Position numbers and translations under genes: made by a program | Source of the DNA: Lachnospiraceae bacterium | Lineage (GTDB): Bacteria > Bacillota > Clostridia > Lachnospirales > Lachnospiraceae | Assembly (NCBI GenBank): GCA_028696165.1 | Contig: JAQVHQ010000006.1 | Span: forward strand, 1-64,000 | Length of the DNA: 64,000 bases | Direction of reading: 5' to 3' | Notes under the pieces: model-generated | Database searches by the model: none | Told to the model about the DNA's origin: nothing | The model's input: only the letters and a program-made list of their open reading frames with translations | Part shown: positions 27,287 through 35,266 of the stretch, piece by piece | How the letters are laid out: each line of letters starts with the position of its first letter | How positions within the stretch are numbered: position 1 is the first letter of the stretch

Positions 27287-27556
27287 GGTATGGCAACTGA
27301 AAAAAGATTCTCTCTAGACCTCTTTGCGCATGCATGGCAACTGAAATAAGATTCACTAGACCCCTTTGCGCGTGCATGGCAACTGAAAAGAGATCCACTA
27401 GACCCCTTTGCGCGTGCATGGCAACTGAAAAGAGATTCTCTAGGTCTCTTTGCGCATGCATGGCAACTGAAATGAGATTCTCTAGGCCTCTTTGCGCATG
27501 CATGGCAACTGAAATGAGATTCTCTAGGCCTCTTTGCGCATGCATGGCAACTGAAA
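27287..27556. repeat. 42-bp tandem repeat, about 6.5 copies
   Basis: Units start CATGGCAACTGAAA and end CTTTGCGCATG. Full units lie at 27333, 27375, 27417, 27459 and 27501 (the last two identical); a diverged unit at 27287-27332 and a partial unit from 27543 flank them. Because 42 is a multiple of three, reading frames stay open on both strands, but no ribosome site is present. It joins directly to hairpin array 2. Confidence 0.92.
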
Positions 27557-27788
27557 CGTGGCATATAGAATCCTAGACTTGAATTGTGCCTCGTTTTTCA
27601 CATTATAACTGGATATATTGACAGTTACGAGGCAATTACAAGCAAATATGTTCATCTTGCCTCGTCAAACTAATTTCAACGAGGCATAAACAAAATATTT
27701 CTCTGTATATGCCACATAATCCTTTTGTGTATTAGAGCAAAATAGCTAAACGAGGCATAAAATGAAATTTTGCTTATATTTGCCTCAA
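27556..27788. repeat. Array of four ACGAGGCA hairpins (array 2)
   Basis: Units at 27556-27594 (ACGTGGCA variant), 27627-27665, 27679-27717 and 27750-27788, each ACGAGGCA...TGCCTC. Unit order and loops match array 1 at 3871-4103; for example the fourth unit starts ACGAGGCATAAAATG in both. No gene lies in 27144-28179. The remainder (27789-28127) is AT-rich and includes a string (27909-27985) resembling the possible IS200/IS605 end at 107-180. Confidence 0.85.
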
Positions 27789-28127
27789 TGGCCTATTATT
27801 GTAAAAAAGTTAAGCTTGTTTAAACTCTTCTGATTAGTATTTGTATATTTTATAATATACCCTATACAGTGGACATGAAGATTTTTTATTTTATACCCAA
27901 TTTTATGCTAGAACCTTTTTCATGGACAAGACTTTTTATATTTATACCTTAAAAGAGTAGTTTATTTGATAACTGGCTGTAGAAATATACAATAATTCAC
28001 CAGTTTTTTCTACGTCCAGTATATCATAAGTATTTACTTATAGTAAATATAAAATAGTTTTATTTGTACTTATGTCTTTCTTGTGTTATTTTTTAGATAG
28101 GCTATATCACACATATAGTATTTTCTT

Positions 28128-28166
28128 TAAAAAGACCAGGGATACCGCAATCCCTGGTCTTTTTGT
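28128..28166. terminator. Terminator of the modABC operon
   Basis: AAAAGACCAGGGAT pairs with ATCCCTGGTCTTTT around an ACCGCA loop, with T-runs on both strands. It lies 14 nt past the modC stop. Confidence 0.9.
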
Positions 28167-28179
28167 GTTATCTTTTATA

Positions 28180-29310
28180 TTACCTTTCCTCTAATAACAG
28201 CACATCCGTTGATTTCAAATACAATTCTTTTGGAATCTCGAGCGGCTCGCCTTCACGCTTGGCAATCTTCCACTGTATCCATCCACTCTGTTCATCTACG
28301 CGAAAAGAAATATTCCATTCAAAGGGATCTTCCAGAATCCGATATTCTTTTATCTGAAATACATTCTCTTCTATCATACTCTCTTGCGCAATATTCTCTT
28401 GCTCAATATTCTTCTGTACAACATTCCCCTGCAATCTATTCTCACTTGAGATATTTTTCTTAGCTTCTTCTCTATCCTTGTGAAAATTGTGTGCACGTAT
28501 CCCAACAGATTTGATTCTTCCTGCCTCTGACTGATAAGGTATCGTAAGTATTATATTCCAACCCACAGCTTTTACATGCGTCTCATCTATCACTTCTGCT
28601 GTTGAAATGTTCTTACACCCTGACAATATAGCTGCTGCCCTGGTCTTTGGATTATGAAAAAATTCCTTCACCGGTTCTACCACTTCCATTCGTCCGTTGT
28701 TGATACAGCTGACCTTGTGGCACATACGATAGACCTCATCACGGTTATGGGATACAAAAAGAACCGGTTTTCCTACTTTCGCAAGAACATCTCGCATCTC
28801 CTGTTCCATCTCCCATTTCAGATAGGTATCCAGTGCTGAAAATGGCTCATCCAGCAAAAGCAAATCTGGCTCTGAGGCAATCATTCTTGCCATAGCCACA
28901 CGCTGTTTCTGACCACCGGATAGCTGTGCGGGATAATGTTTCTCCAATCCTGTAAGACAAAATTGTTGAATATATCTCTGAACCAATTTTATATCAGGCT
29001 TCTTCCCCATACCCGCCATAATATTCTTTTCCACTGTCATACTTGGAAACAGCGCATAATCCTGAAACATATATCCCACCTTACGTTTCTGAGGCGGCAG
29101 ATTAATCTTCTTCTGAGAATCGTAAAGAACCCGGTTATTTAACACAATTCTTCCTTCATCGGGAGTTTCAATTCCGGCTATACACTTAAGTGTCATACTT
29201 TTTCCACAGCCGGAAGCTCCTAAGATTGCAAAGACTTCCTGCTCCATCTCAAAAGAAACATCCAGCTGGAATTCCCCCAGTTTCTTCTTTATCTGTACCT
29301 GTAAAACCAA
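28180..29310 (-). CDS. modC: Molybdate/tungstate ABC transporter ATPase
   Basis: 376 aa. ABC ATPase: Walker A GASGCGKSMTLKC near 33-45, Q-loop YMFQDYALFP, signature LSGGQKQRVAMAR, Walker B LLLLDEPFSALD. The C-terminal regulatory part contains an unusual Glu/Asn/Gln-rich insert (about residues 285-325, QGNVVQKNIEQENIAQESMI) before a final beta domain. Start is TTG 29310, with GGAGGTGG 6 nt upstream. It follows modB by 3 nt. ATP hydrolysis drives uptake by ModB with substrate from ModA. Molybdate versus tungstate cannot be separated here. Confidence 0.9.
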   Translation of the reverse strand: MVLQVQIKKKLGEFQLDVSFEMEQEVFAILGASGCGKSMTLKCIAGIETPDEGRIVLNNRVLYDSQKKINLPPQKRKVGYMFQDYALFPSMTVEKNIMAGMGKKPDIKLVQRYIQQFCLTGLEKHYPAQLSGGQKQRVAMARMIASEPDLLLLDEPFSALDTYLKWEMEQEMRDVLAKVGKPVLFVSHNRDEVYRMCHKVSCINNGRMEVVEPVKEFFHNPKTRAAAILSGCKNISTAEVIDETHVKAVGWNIILTIPYQSEAGRIKSVGIRAHNFHKDREEAKKNISSENRLQGNVVQKNIEQENIAQESMIEENVFQIKEYRILEDPFEWNISFRVDEQSGWIQWKIAKREGEPLEIPKELYLKSTDVLLLEER

Positions 29311-29313
29311 CTG

Positions 29314-30018
29314 TTACCACCTCCGGATATTCTTCATACCCTTAGAGGTAATCAGATTCATAAGAAATATTATTAAAAATGCAATGATAAGAATAATCAC
29401 AACCCAGAAACCTGCTGTTGCATAATCTCCGTCCTGAATGACCATAGCAATTCTCTGAGATATGGTACTTGTTTTTCCCGGGATATTGCCTGCCAGCATG
29501 GATGTGGCTCCATATTCCCCCAAAGCACGCGCAAAGGTAAGAATCGTGCCCGATGCAATTCCCGGACCTGCGGCAGGTACTACAACTTTCCAAAATAAAG
29601 TAGTCTCTGACATGCCTAAAGTCCTTGCTGCATAAATCAAATTAACATCCACCTGTTCAAAAGCTGCTCTGGCATTTCGATACATCAATGGAAATGCAAT
29701 TACTGTCGCTGCCAAAATACAGCCAAGCCACGTCTGCACAACTTTGATATCAAAAGTCCCATAAAGATAAGAACCAAAAGGTCTTCTCAAACTAAATATC
29801 AACAGCAGAAAAAATCCTGCTACCGTGGGCGGCAGAACCATAGGCAATGTCAATATTCCATCTGCCAGTGCCTTTACTTTGGGACCAGCCTTTACCACCT
29901 TTCTGGCCGCAAATATCCCCAGAAAAAAAGAAATTATCGTGGCGACAACTCCTGTTTTTAATGAAATCAGAAGCGGGCTCCAATCCAGTCCTTCTATATA
30001 GGTAATCACCTGTTCCAT
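29314..30018 (-). CDS. modB: Molybdate/tungstate ABC transporter permease
   Basis: 234 aa, five to six transmembrane helices. The EAA loop that contacts ModC reads YAARTLGMSETTLFWKVVVP, with the GPGIASGTILTFARALGEYGAT stretch characteristic of ModB/CysT permeases. The ATG at 30018 follows AGGAGATATAT. Between modA and this gene lies a stem-loop that may reduce downstream expression. Confidence 0.93.
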   Translation of the reverse strand: MEQVITYIEGLDWSPLLISLKTGVVATIISFFLGIFAARKVVKAGPKVKALADGILTLPMVLPPTVAGFFLLLIFSLRRPFGSYLYGTFDIKVVQTWLGCILAATVIAFPLMYRNARAAFEQVDVNLIYAARTLGMSETTLFWKVVVPAAGPGIASGTILTFARALGEYGATSMLAGNIPGKTSTISQRIAMVIQDGDYATAGFWVVIILIIAFLIIFLMNLITSKGMKNIRRW

Positions 30019-30066
30019 ATATATCTCCTCTCGGATATAATAGCAAATGCTGAATTAGTCATTTGT

Positions 30067-30101
30067 ATGAAATAGAAGAACCATCTCTGGTTCTTCTATT
30101 A
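30067..30101 (-). terminator. Stem-loop between modA and modB
   Basis: AGAAGAACC pairs with GGTTCTTCT around an AGAGAT-type loop, followed on the minus strand by ATTTCAT. The weak U-run suggests partial termination or 3' end protection that keeps binding protein in excess. Confidence 0.6.
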
Positions 30102-30114
30102 TGCCCTCTTGCAA

Positions 30115-31098
30115 TTAATCTGTCACTTCTGTATCAAAATAATACTTCTGAAAAATAGTCTTCGCAGCATCCGAAGTAAGATAATTGATAAAGTCCACTG
30201 CAGCCGCCTGCTCTAATTCATCAGCTTCACTGTTTACAACCTGTGCAACCGGATATATAACATTTCCGGTTAAATCATAAGGAACTACTTCCAGAATTTC
30301 CAGTCTGTCTTCCAATCCATAGGTATCAGAATAATATACGGTTCCAACTTCATTGGAGCCTTCTGATACTGCCGATGTTACAGCACCTACATTTGCACAC
30401 TCATTGATTTCCACGCCACCTAAAGCAGTGGAAATTGCATCTGTAGTGATTGTAGAGACATCATCTACAGCATCCAGCATTCCGGCATTTACCATAGCCT
30501 GTCTGGTGTATTTTCCTACCGGTACAGAACCATCTGCCAAAGCCAGACTGGAAGCATTTGCCATATCGGATAGCCCGGTAACGGTTGTACCGCTGCCTGC
30601 ATAAGTTACCACACATACCTGATTGTTTACCACATTGTGTCTGGTTCCATCCACGATCAATCCATCATCATTCTGAAGCTGATCCATCTGTTTTTGTGCT
30701 GCTGAAAAGAATACGTCGCAGGCTGCACCTTCTTCGATCTGCGTCATCAATGTTCCGGAACTGTCATAACTTCCTACGATTGTAACATTTGGCTGAGTCT
30801 CATTGTACGCCGTAATCAATTCTTCCATAACCGTATTTAAGCTCTTCGCTGCAAATATGGTCACTGTGGTTGCTTCCAGGGTTTCTGTTTCCGCCGCATC
30901 TGTTTCTGCCCCGTCTGCTGTTTCCTGTTTTTCTGTTTCTTCTTTTGTCTCTTTGGCATCAGCATCCTCAGCTGAGGATTCCTCCGCATCATTTCCACTG
31001 ACATTGGACTCAGCATCCGCACTGCTGCTTCCACATCCTGCCAGTAAGGCCGCCGTCATTGCAACGGACATCATCACACACATTAGTTTTTTCTTCAT
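30115..31098 (-). CDS. modA: Molybdate/tungstate-binding lipoprotein
   Basis: 327 aa. Lipoprotein signal with lipobox LLAGCGSSS (Cys 22), then an acidic Ser/Glu/Ala-rich linker (residues 25-75), then the ModA domain: VTIFAAKSLNTVMEELITAY, GSYDSSGTLMTQIEEGAACDVFFSAAQKQMD, and PVAQVVNSEADELEQAAAVDFINYL. AAGGAGG precedes the ATG. First gene of modABC, with a structured leader at 31140-31390. Confidence 0.93.
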   Translation of the reverse strand: MKKKLMCVMMSVAMTAALLAGCGSSSADAESNVSGNDAEESSAEDADAKETKEETEKQETADGAETDAAETETLEATTVTIFAAKSLNTVMEELITAYNETQPNVTIVGSYDSSGTLMTQIEEGAACDVFFSAAQKQMDQLQNDDGLIVDGTRHNVVNNQVCVVTYAGSGTTVTGLSDMANASSLALADGSVPVGKYTRQAMVNAGMLDAVDDVSTITTDAISTALGGVEINECANVGAVTSAVSEGSNEVGTVYYSDTYGLEDRLEILEVVPYDLTGNVIYPVAQVVNSEADELEQAAAVDFINYLTSDAAKTIFQKYYFDTEVTD

Positions 31099-31139
31099 GT
31101 TGTATCCTCCTTAGGATTTTTAATATATGTAAAAGCTAT

Positions 31140-31390
31140 AAGCTTAAACATCATGTATACAAAAGTACATAACCCATACCTGAGGGGTTTTCTGTATTCA
31201 ATTATGCCTCGGCATAATTGCTGCGAGCACTCGTCAGCTGGCTGACATAATACATCTAGAGCGCTCTGCAATCCTGCCGAAGGCTATATCTCAATGGAAG
31301 ATTGACACCCACCACTGAGACTAGTTTCTTGCTTACCACCTATAGAGGTAGGAGCCATTCTTTCACTGATATATATACCAGTATATACTG
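31140..31390 (-). ncRNA. Structured leader upstream of modA, class unknown
   Basis: The 329-bp space between the sugar-binding gene and modA holds several stems on the minus strand: CCTACCTC/TATAGGTGG (about 31338-31350), a stem around GCC-TTCG-GGC (31276-31286), GTCAGCCAGCTGAC (31232-31245), and AATTATGCC/GGCATAATT (31200-31219), then ACCC..GGGT (about 31172-31187). Position suggests a Moco-type or other oxyanion-related riboswitch, but I cannot match the conserved core. A remnant of a mobile element is an alternative. Confidence 0.4.
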
Positions 31391-31427
31391 TGGTTTCCAA
31401 ACATACAAATAGAAATTATTTATTTCT

Positions 31428-32504
31428 TTACTCACTCTCATCCAACAAGTCCTTCGATACCACCTTCATCGGATATTCTATATCATCCACCACAACCGAC
31501 TGCACCGTATCATCATGTACATACACACTCTCATCCACATACGAAAATCTCTCCACACTCTCCCCTGCTTCCAAATCCTCAATCACAGCCTGAACCCTGG
31601 GTCCATGAAGTGGATTGCACTCAGCCACACAGGAAATCTTATCCTCCATGACATACTGCAAAGCCTTCTCATTTACCCCATCAAAAGAAACCACCATAAT
31701 CTCGCCGGCTGCAATATCCGAGCCTACAGCCCTTCCACTGTTTTCAATAGCTTCAATCACACCAAAAGCCTCATTATCATTCTCACAATACACAACATTA
31801 ATATCCTCATACTCCCGAAGCAGTGAATCCATAACCTCCCTGGCCTTCGCCTGGGTAAAATCAGCCGACACCTCCGCAAGAAGCGTCATATTTCCATGGG
31901 AAGTACAGGCTCTCTCAAGGCCACGAGTACGCCCAATCTGAGCCGTCGCCCCAATCGTCCCCTGAATATTCACAACATTCGCATTCTCAATCCCCTTCGC
32001 AGTCAAAAACTGATTCAACCACTCACCAACCCGTCTGCCTTCCAGCAAAAAATCCGAACCAACCCAGGCTGTATACAAACTATCATCCGAAACATCAATC
32101 ATACGATCCACCAGAATAACCGGAATCTGAGCATCCCGCGCCTCCTGAAGCACCGTCTCCCACCCAGTCTCAACCACCGGAGCAAGCACAATATAATCCA
32201 CATCCTGCTGAATAAAAGTACGAATAGCCATAATCTGATTCGCCTGCTTCTGCTGTCCATCCTCAAGCAACAGCCGATACCCATTCCCGGCCGAAAAAGT
32301 CTCCCTCATAGACTCCGTATTTGAACTCCGCCAATCCGATTCCGCCCCAATCTGCGAAAATCCAATCACAATATCCTCACTGCTCTCCAAGCCAGACTCC
32401 TCAACCACATCCAAATCCGCCTCTCCCGCATCACGATTTCCACATCCCATCACAACCACACACAGCCCCAACACACATCCGATAAAAAGACCCAATTTCT
32501 TCAT
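31428..32504 (-). CDS. Second sugar-binding lipoprotein (periplasmic-binding family 1-like)
   Basis: 358 aa. Signal peptide with lipobox VVVMGCGN, then a type-1 binding-protein fold: IVIGFSQIGAESDWRSSNTE, VDYIVLAPVVETGWETVLQEA, IPVILVDRM, EDINVVYCENDNEAFGVIEAIE, IMVVSFDGVNEKA. It is related to the YtfQ-like protein at 36899-37939 (shared layout FSxxGxESxWR...). ATG 32504 has GAGG upstream; longer frames begin before the signal peptide. It is separated from the transporter genes by hairpin B and a palindrome, so it may be a sensor-linked or accessory binding protein. Confidence 0.85.
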   Translation of the reverse strand: MKKLGLFIGCVLGLCVVVMGCGNRDAGEADLDVVEESGLESSEDIVIGFSQIGAESDWRSSNTESMRETFSAGNGYRLLLEDGQQKQANQIMAIRTFIQQDVDYIVLAPVVETGWETVLQEARDAQIPVILVDRMIDVSDDSLYTAWVGSDFLLEGRRVGEWLNQFLTAKGIENANVVNIQGTIGATAQIGRTRGLERACTSHGNMTLLAEVSADFTQAKAREVMDSLLREYEDINVVYCENDNEAFGVIEAIENSGRAVGSDIAAGEIMVVSFDGVNEKALQYVMEDKISCVAECNPLHGPRVQAVIEDLEAGESVERFSYVDESVYVHDDTVQSVVVDDIEYPMKVVSKDLLDESE

Positions 32505-32610
32505 TTCGAAAATCCTCACAATCCAATTTTTAACCCCAAATAAACTATCTACAGTATAGAATAAATATAAAAATTTGTCCATTTCAAGCAGGCTAAATTA
32601 ACGGAAAGTT

Positions 32611-32635
32611 GCAGGCGAAAACCGTTTTCGCCTGC
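32611..32635. terminator. Perfect 11-bp hairpin after element B
   Basis: GCAGGCGAAAA (32611-32621) and TTTTCGCCTGC (32625-32635) around CCG. It has no real U-run on either side. It likely ends or protects the ABC-operon transcript before the second binding-protein gene. Confidence 0.5.
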
Positions 32636-32681
32636 CCCCGACAGTAAAAAACAAACTCAGCATCTAACCTCTTGACTCTCT

Positions 32682-33112
32682 CAAGCCCCGTGCTTTCCAA
32701 AGCACGCGCCCTCACTGCCATCTCTACCTACCTCCAATCTCTACCTCCAAGACCACACCGCTCCCCCCTCCCGCCAATACCCAGCCTTGCAGACAGCGGA
32801 CGCCATGCCCATGAAGGCAGCCCGCCTGGTATGGCAGAAAGTCATTTTATGGATATCAGGTATAAGCTGATAACTATCTTGGAGCGCAAAGAACGGTTCC
32901 TGCAGGGCTGCTGGTGTTTACCAAACACCAGCAGAAGGCACCCTGAAGTGGGTACGCATCAAGCGTACACACTGAATGTGCCTGATCCCTGTAGGAACCG
33001 TTCTTTGCACTCCTAGATAGTTACAGCGAAATACCCTATCCATAAAATGACTTCTGCCATACCAGGCGGGCTGCCTTCATGGGCATGGTGTCCGCTGTCT
33101 GCAAGGCGTCCT
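32682..33112 (-). repeat. Giant imperfect hairpin, element B, with 3' module
   Basis: Outer arms 32785-32852 and 33040-33106 are complementary over about 60 bp. Inside are the bulge string AAGCTGATAA, a hairpin CTGCTGGTGTTT-ACC-AAACACCAGCAG split at 32908-32934, and the core helix AGGCAC/GTGCCT (32936-32941 / 32978-32983) with CCTGAAG, GTACGC-ATCAA-GCGTAC and CTGAATG. It begins 26 nt after the stop codon of the permease gene at 33133. On the minus strand it is followed by a G-rich stretch and a small hairpin GTGCTTT-CC-AAAGCAC (32690-32705) that element C shares in altered form. It fills most of the 628-bp gap. Confidence 0.88.
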
Positions 33113-33132
33113 CACCATCACCCCCACCACTA

Positions 33133-34164
33133 CTACTTAATTCTCTTAATTTTCTTCTTTCGATTCATAATCACACTCTGAATCACAAGGAACAGACACA
33201 GCATAGCCGCAACTGTAATCCCGGTCCACCAAGCCTGATCCAATCCAGCGGAAGACACAATATTCTGAATCGTACTAAGCGAAAGCACTCCAAACAGCGT
33301 CCCGATAATATTACCCACACCACCGGTAAGCATCGTCCCGCCGATAATAGAAGAAGCAATCGCATTCATCTCCATACCAGACGCATGGGAAGCCGAACCA
33401 GAACCAACGTGCATGAAATACACAAAACCGCCAATACCAGCCAGCAGTCCACACAGTAAATGAGCCAAAAACTTCGTTCTCTTAACATTGATACCAAGCA
33501 TCAAAGCACTCTGCTGATTACCGCCAACTGCATAGAAATTTCTTCCCGGTTTTGTCCAGCGAAGAACACAGAACAAAATAACAACCAGTAAAAGTGCCAC
33601 TACCACACCTATTTCCACATAAGCATCCACATACTTACCAATCTTATTCACAACTCCAAGTCCCGGTACCACAACACGGGTATTCTTCAAAGCAACAAAA
33701 GCCTCATTTGCCACATTGAAAGGATTGGTATTAACAATGGTAGTCATACCTCTGGCAAAGAACATACCGGCCAGCGATACAATAAATGGCTGAATTCCCA
33801 AATAAGCAACCAAAAATCCCTGAACCAGACCAAAAGCAAGTCCGATTCCCAGAGCGATTAAAACTGCTCCAAATACATTACCGTCATGGAAATCCAGATA
33901 TACTGCACAACACATACTGACTAAAGCTGCCACACCACCGACAGATATATCGATACCGCCGGTAATCATAACAATACTCATACCACAAGAGGTGATAATC
34001 AGCGCTGCATTTGCATTAAGAATATTTAAAAATGTCTGAGGTTTTAAGAATCCCTTGCCCTGGAATATCATAGCTCCAATATACATGGCAAAGAAAACCA
34101 CAATCGTGATAATCAGCAATAAGTTGCTGTTTGTGATACCTTTTGATTTCTTAGGTGATTTCAT
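33133..34164 (-). CDS. Sugar ABC transporter permease (YjfF-like)
   Basis: 343 aa, about 8-10 transmembrane helices. RbsC/YjfF-type motifs: GMSIVMITGGIDISVGGVAALV, GLVQGFLVAYLGIQPFIVSLAGMFFARGM, MNAIASSIIGGTMLTGGVGNIIGTLFG. The ATG at 34164 follows AAAGGGGG and is 1 bp from the stop of the preceding permease gene. Second permease of a YtfQ/YtfR/YtfT/YjfF-like importer, which in E. coli moves galactofuranose; here the sugar is unknown. Element B follows its stop. Confidence 0.92.
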   Translation of the reverse strand: MKSPKKSKGITNSNLLLIITIVVFFAMYIGAMIFQGKGFLKPQTFLNILNANAALIITSCGMSIVMITGGIDISVGGVAALVSMCCAVYLDFHDGNVFGAVLIALGIGLAFGLVQGFLVAYLGIQPFIVSLAGMFFARGMTTIVNTNPFNVANEAFVALKNTRVVVPGLGVVNKIGKYVDAYVEIGVVVALLLVVILFCVLRWTKPGRNFYAVGGNQQSALMLGINVKRTKFLAHLLCGLLAGIGGFVYFMHVGSGSASHASGMEMNAIASSIIGGTMLTGGVGNIIGTLFGVLSLSTIQNIVSSAGLDQAWWTGITVAAMLCLFLVIQSVIMNRKKKIKRIK

Positions 34165-34165
34165 A

Positions 34166-35266
34166 TTAAGCAACCCCCTTTGCATGTGATTGTCCTTTGA
34201 TTTTCTTACCAAGAGCGGACATCTTTTCTCTTACAATCGGTGCACTAAACACTACCAATGCGATTACAACGACAGCTTTATATGCAGAAAGTGCATCAGA
34301 CTGTACATTGAACTTGTAAAGCGTAGTCGTTAAGAACTGGATAACATAAGCGCCAAGGATGGAAGCTGTCATGTTGAACTTACCACCACTTAAAGCATTT
34401 CCTCCCAGTGCAACTGCCAGGATGGCATCCATCTCGATATCTTTAGCAATAACCGAGTAGTTGATGGAAGACAAACGGCTTACTTTAATCAAGCCAGCTA
34501 CAGCAACACACAAACCCAGAATTACAAATGTAAGAAACTTGATAAATGCAGGATTCAAACCATTTAATCTTGCTGAGCTTTCATTAATACCAACTGACTG
34601 AATATACAGTCTGAGATTTGTAAACTTCAAAACCAGCGCAATCACAATCATACATGCCACTGCAATGAAAAACGGCATAGGAATCGGAATTCCCGGTATG
34701 AATCCACCAAAATAACTGAAGGTCGGATCACTGATAATTGGAAGTTCGTTGTTGTTAATCCAGGCTGCGATAGAACGGCCTGCTGTAAATAATATAAGAG
34801 TTGCAACCATCGGCTGAATCTTAAAATATGCAACCAGAATACCATTAAAAGCACCACACAGCATAGCTGCCACACAAGCAACCAGGAAAGCCACAATAAT
34901 CGGTGCCTGAAGAGTATCCGGTCTTGAATTCGTTCCACACAGGATACGTAAGATAACACTTCCTGCAATAGCGATTGTTGCACCAACACTGATATCCTGT
35001 CCGCCTGAAGCAGCTGTAACCAGCGTCATACCTATGGCAAGAATCGCAAGTTCTGAGCCATAGTCTAATATCGTTACCAGATAACCGGATAATACCGGAT
35101 TACCAGCACTGTTAAATCCTAATGTAATCTTATAAAAAGAGGGATCTGTGACCAGATTAAATATCGCCAGCAGTAATAAAGCTGCAATGGGAATAAATAT
35201 CTGTTTTCCGAATAATTTTCCCCAATCCCTGGATTTTCCTGTATTTTTAACTGCTTTATTCTCCAT
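34166..35266 (-). CDS. Sugar ABC transporter permease (YtfT-like)
   Basis: 366 aa, 8-10 transmembrane helices with GMTLVTAASGGQDISVGATIAIAG, CGAFNGILVAYFKIQPMVATLILFTAGRSIA and MDAILAVALGGNALSGGKFN typical of the RbsC/YtfT family. The ATG at 35266 has GGAGGTG 11 nt upstream and overlaps the last base of the ATPase stop codon. It pairs with the downstream permease. Confidence 0.93.
   Translation of the reverse strand: MENKAVKNTGKSRDWGKLFGKQIFIPIAALLLLAIFNLVTDPSFYKITLGFNSAGNPVLSGYLVTILDYGSELAILAIGMTLVTAASGGQDISVGATIAIAGSVILRILCGTNSRPDTLQAPIIVAFLVACVAAMLCGAFNGILVAYFKIQPMVATLILFTAGRSIAAWINNNELPIISDPTFSYFGGFIPGIPIPMPFFIAVACMIVIALVLKFTNLRLYIQSVGINESSARLNGLNPAFIKFLTFVILGLCVAVAGLIKVSRLSSINYSVIAKDIEMDAILAVALGGNALSGGKFNMTASILGAYVIQFLTTTLYKFNVQSDALSAYKAVVVIALVVFSAPIVREKMSALGKKIKGQSHAKGVA

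Noticed and set aside
27259..27545. N-terminal extension of the LysR protein by 134 codons with six MHAQRGLENLISVA-type repeats
   Set aside because: The frame is kept open by a 42-bp DNA repeat, has no ribosome site, and the canonical LysR start at 27143 has CCGGAGG.
27287..27556. CRISPR array
   Set aside because: Units are contiguous 42-bp tandem copies without unique spacers, and no cas genes are in the window.
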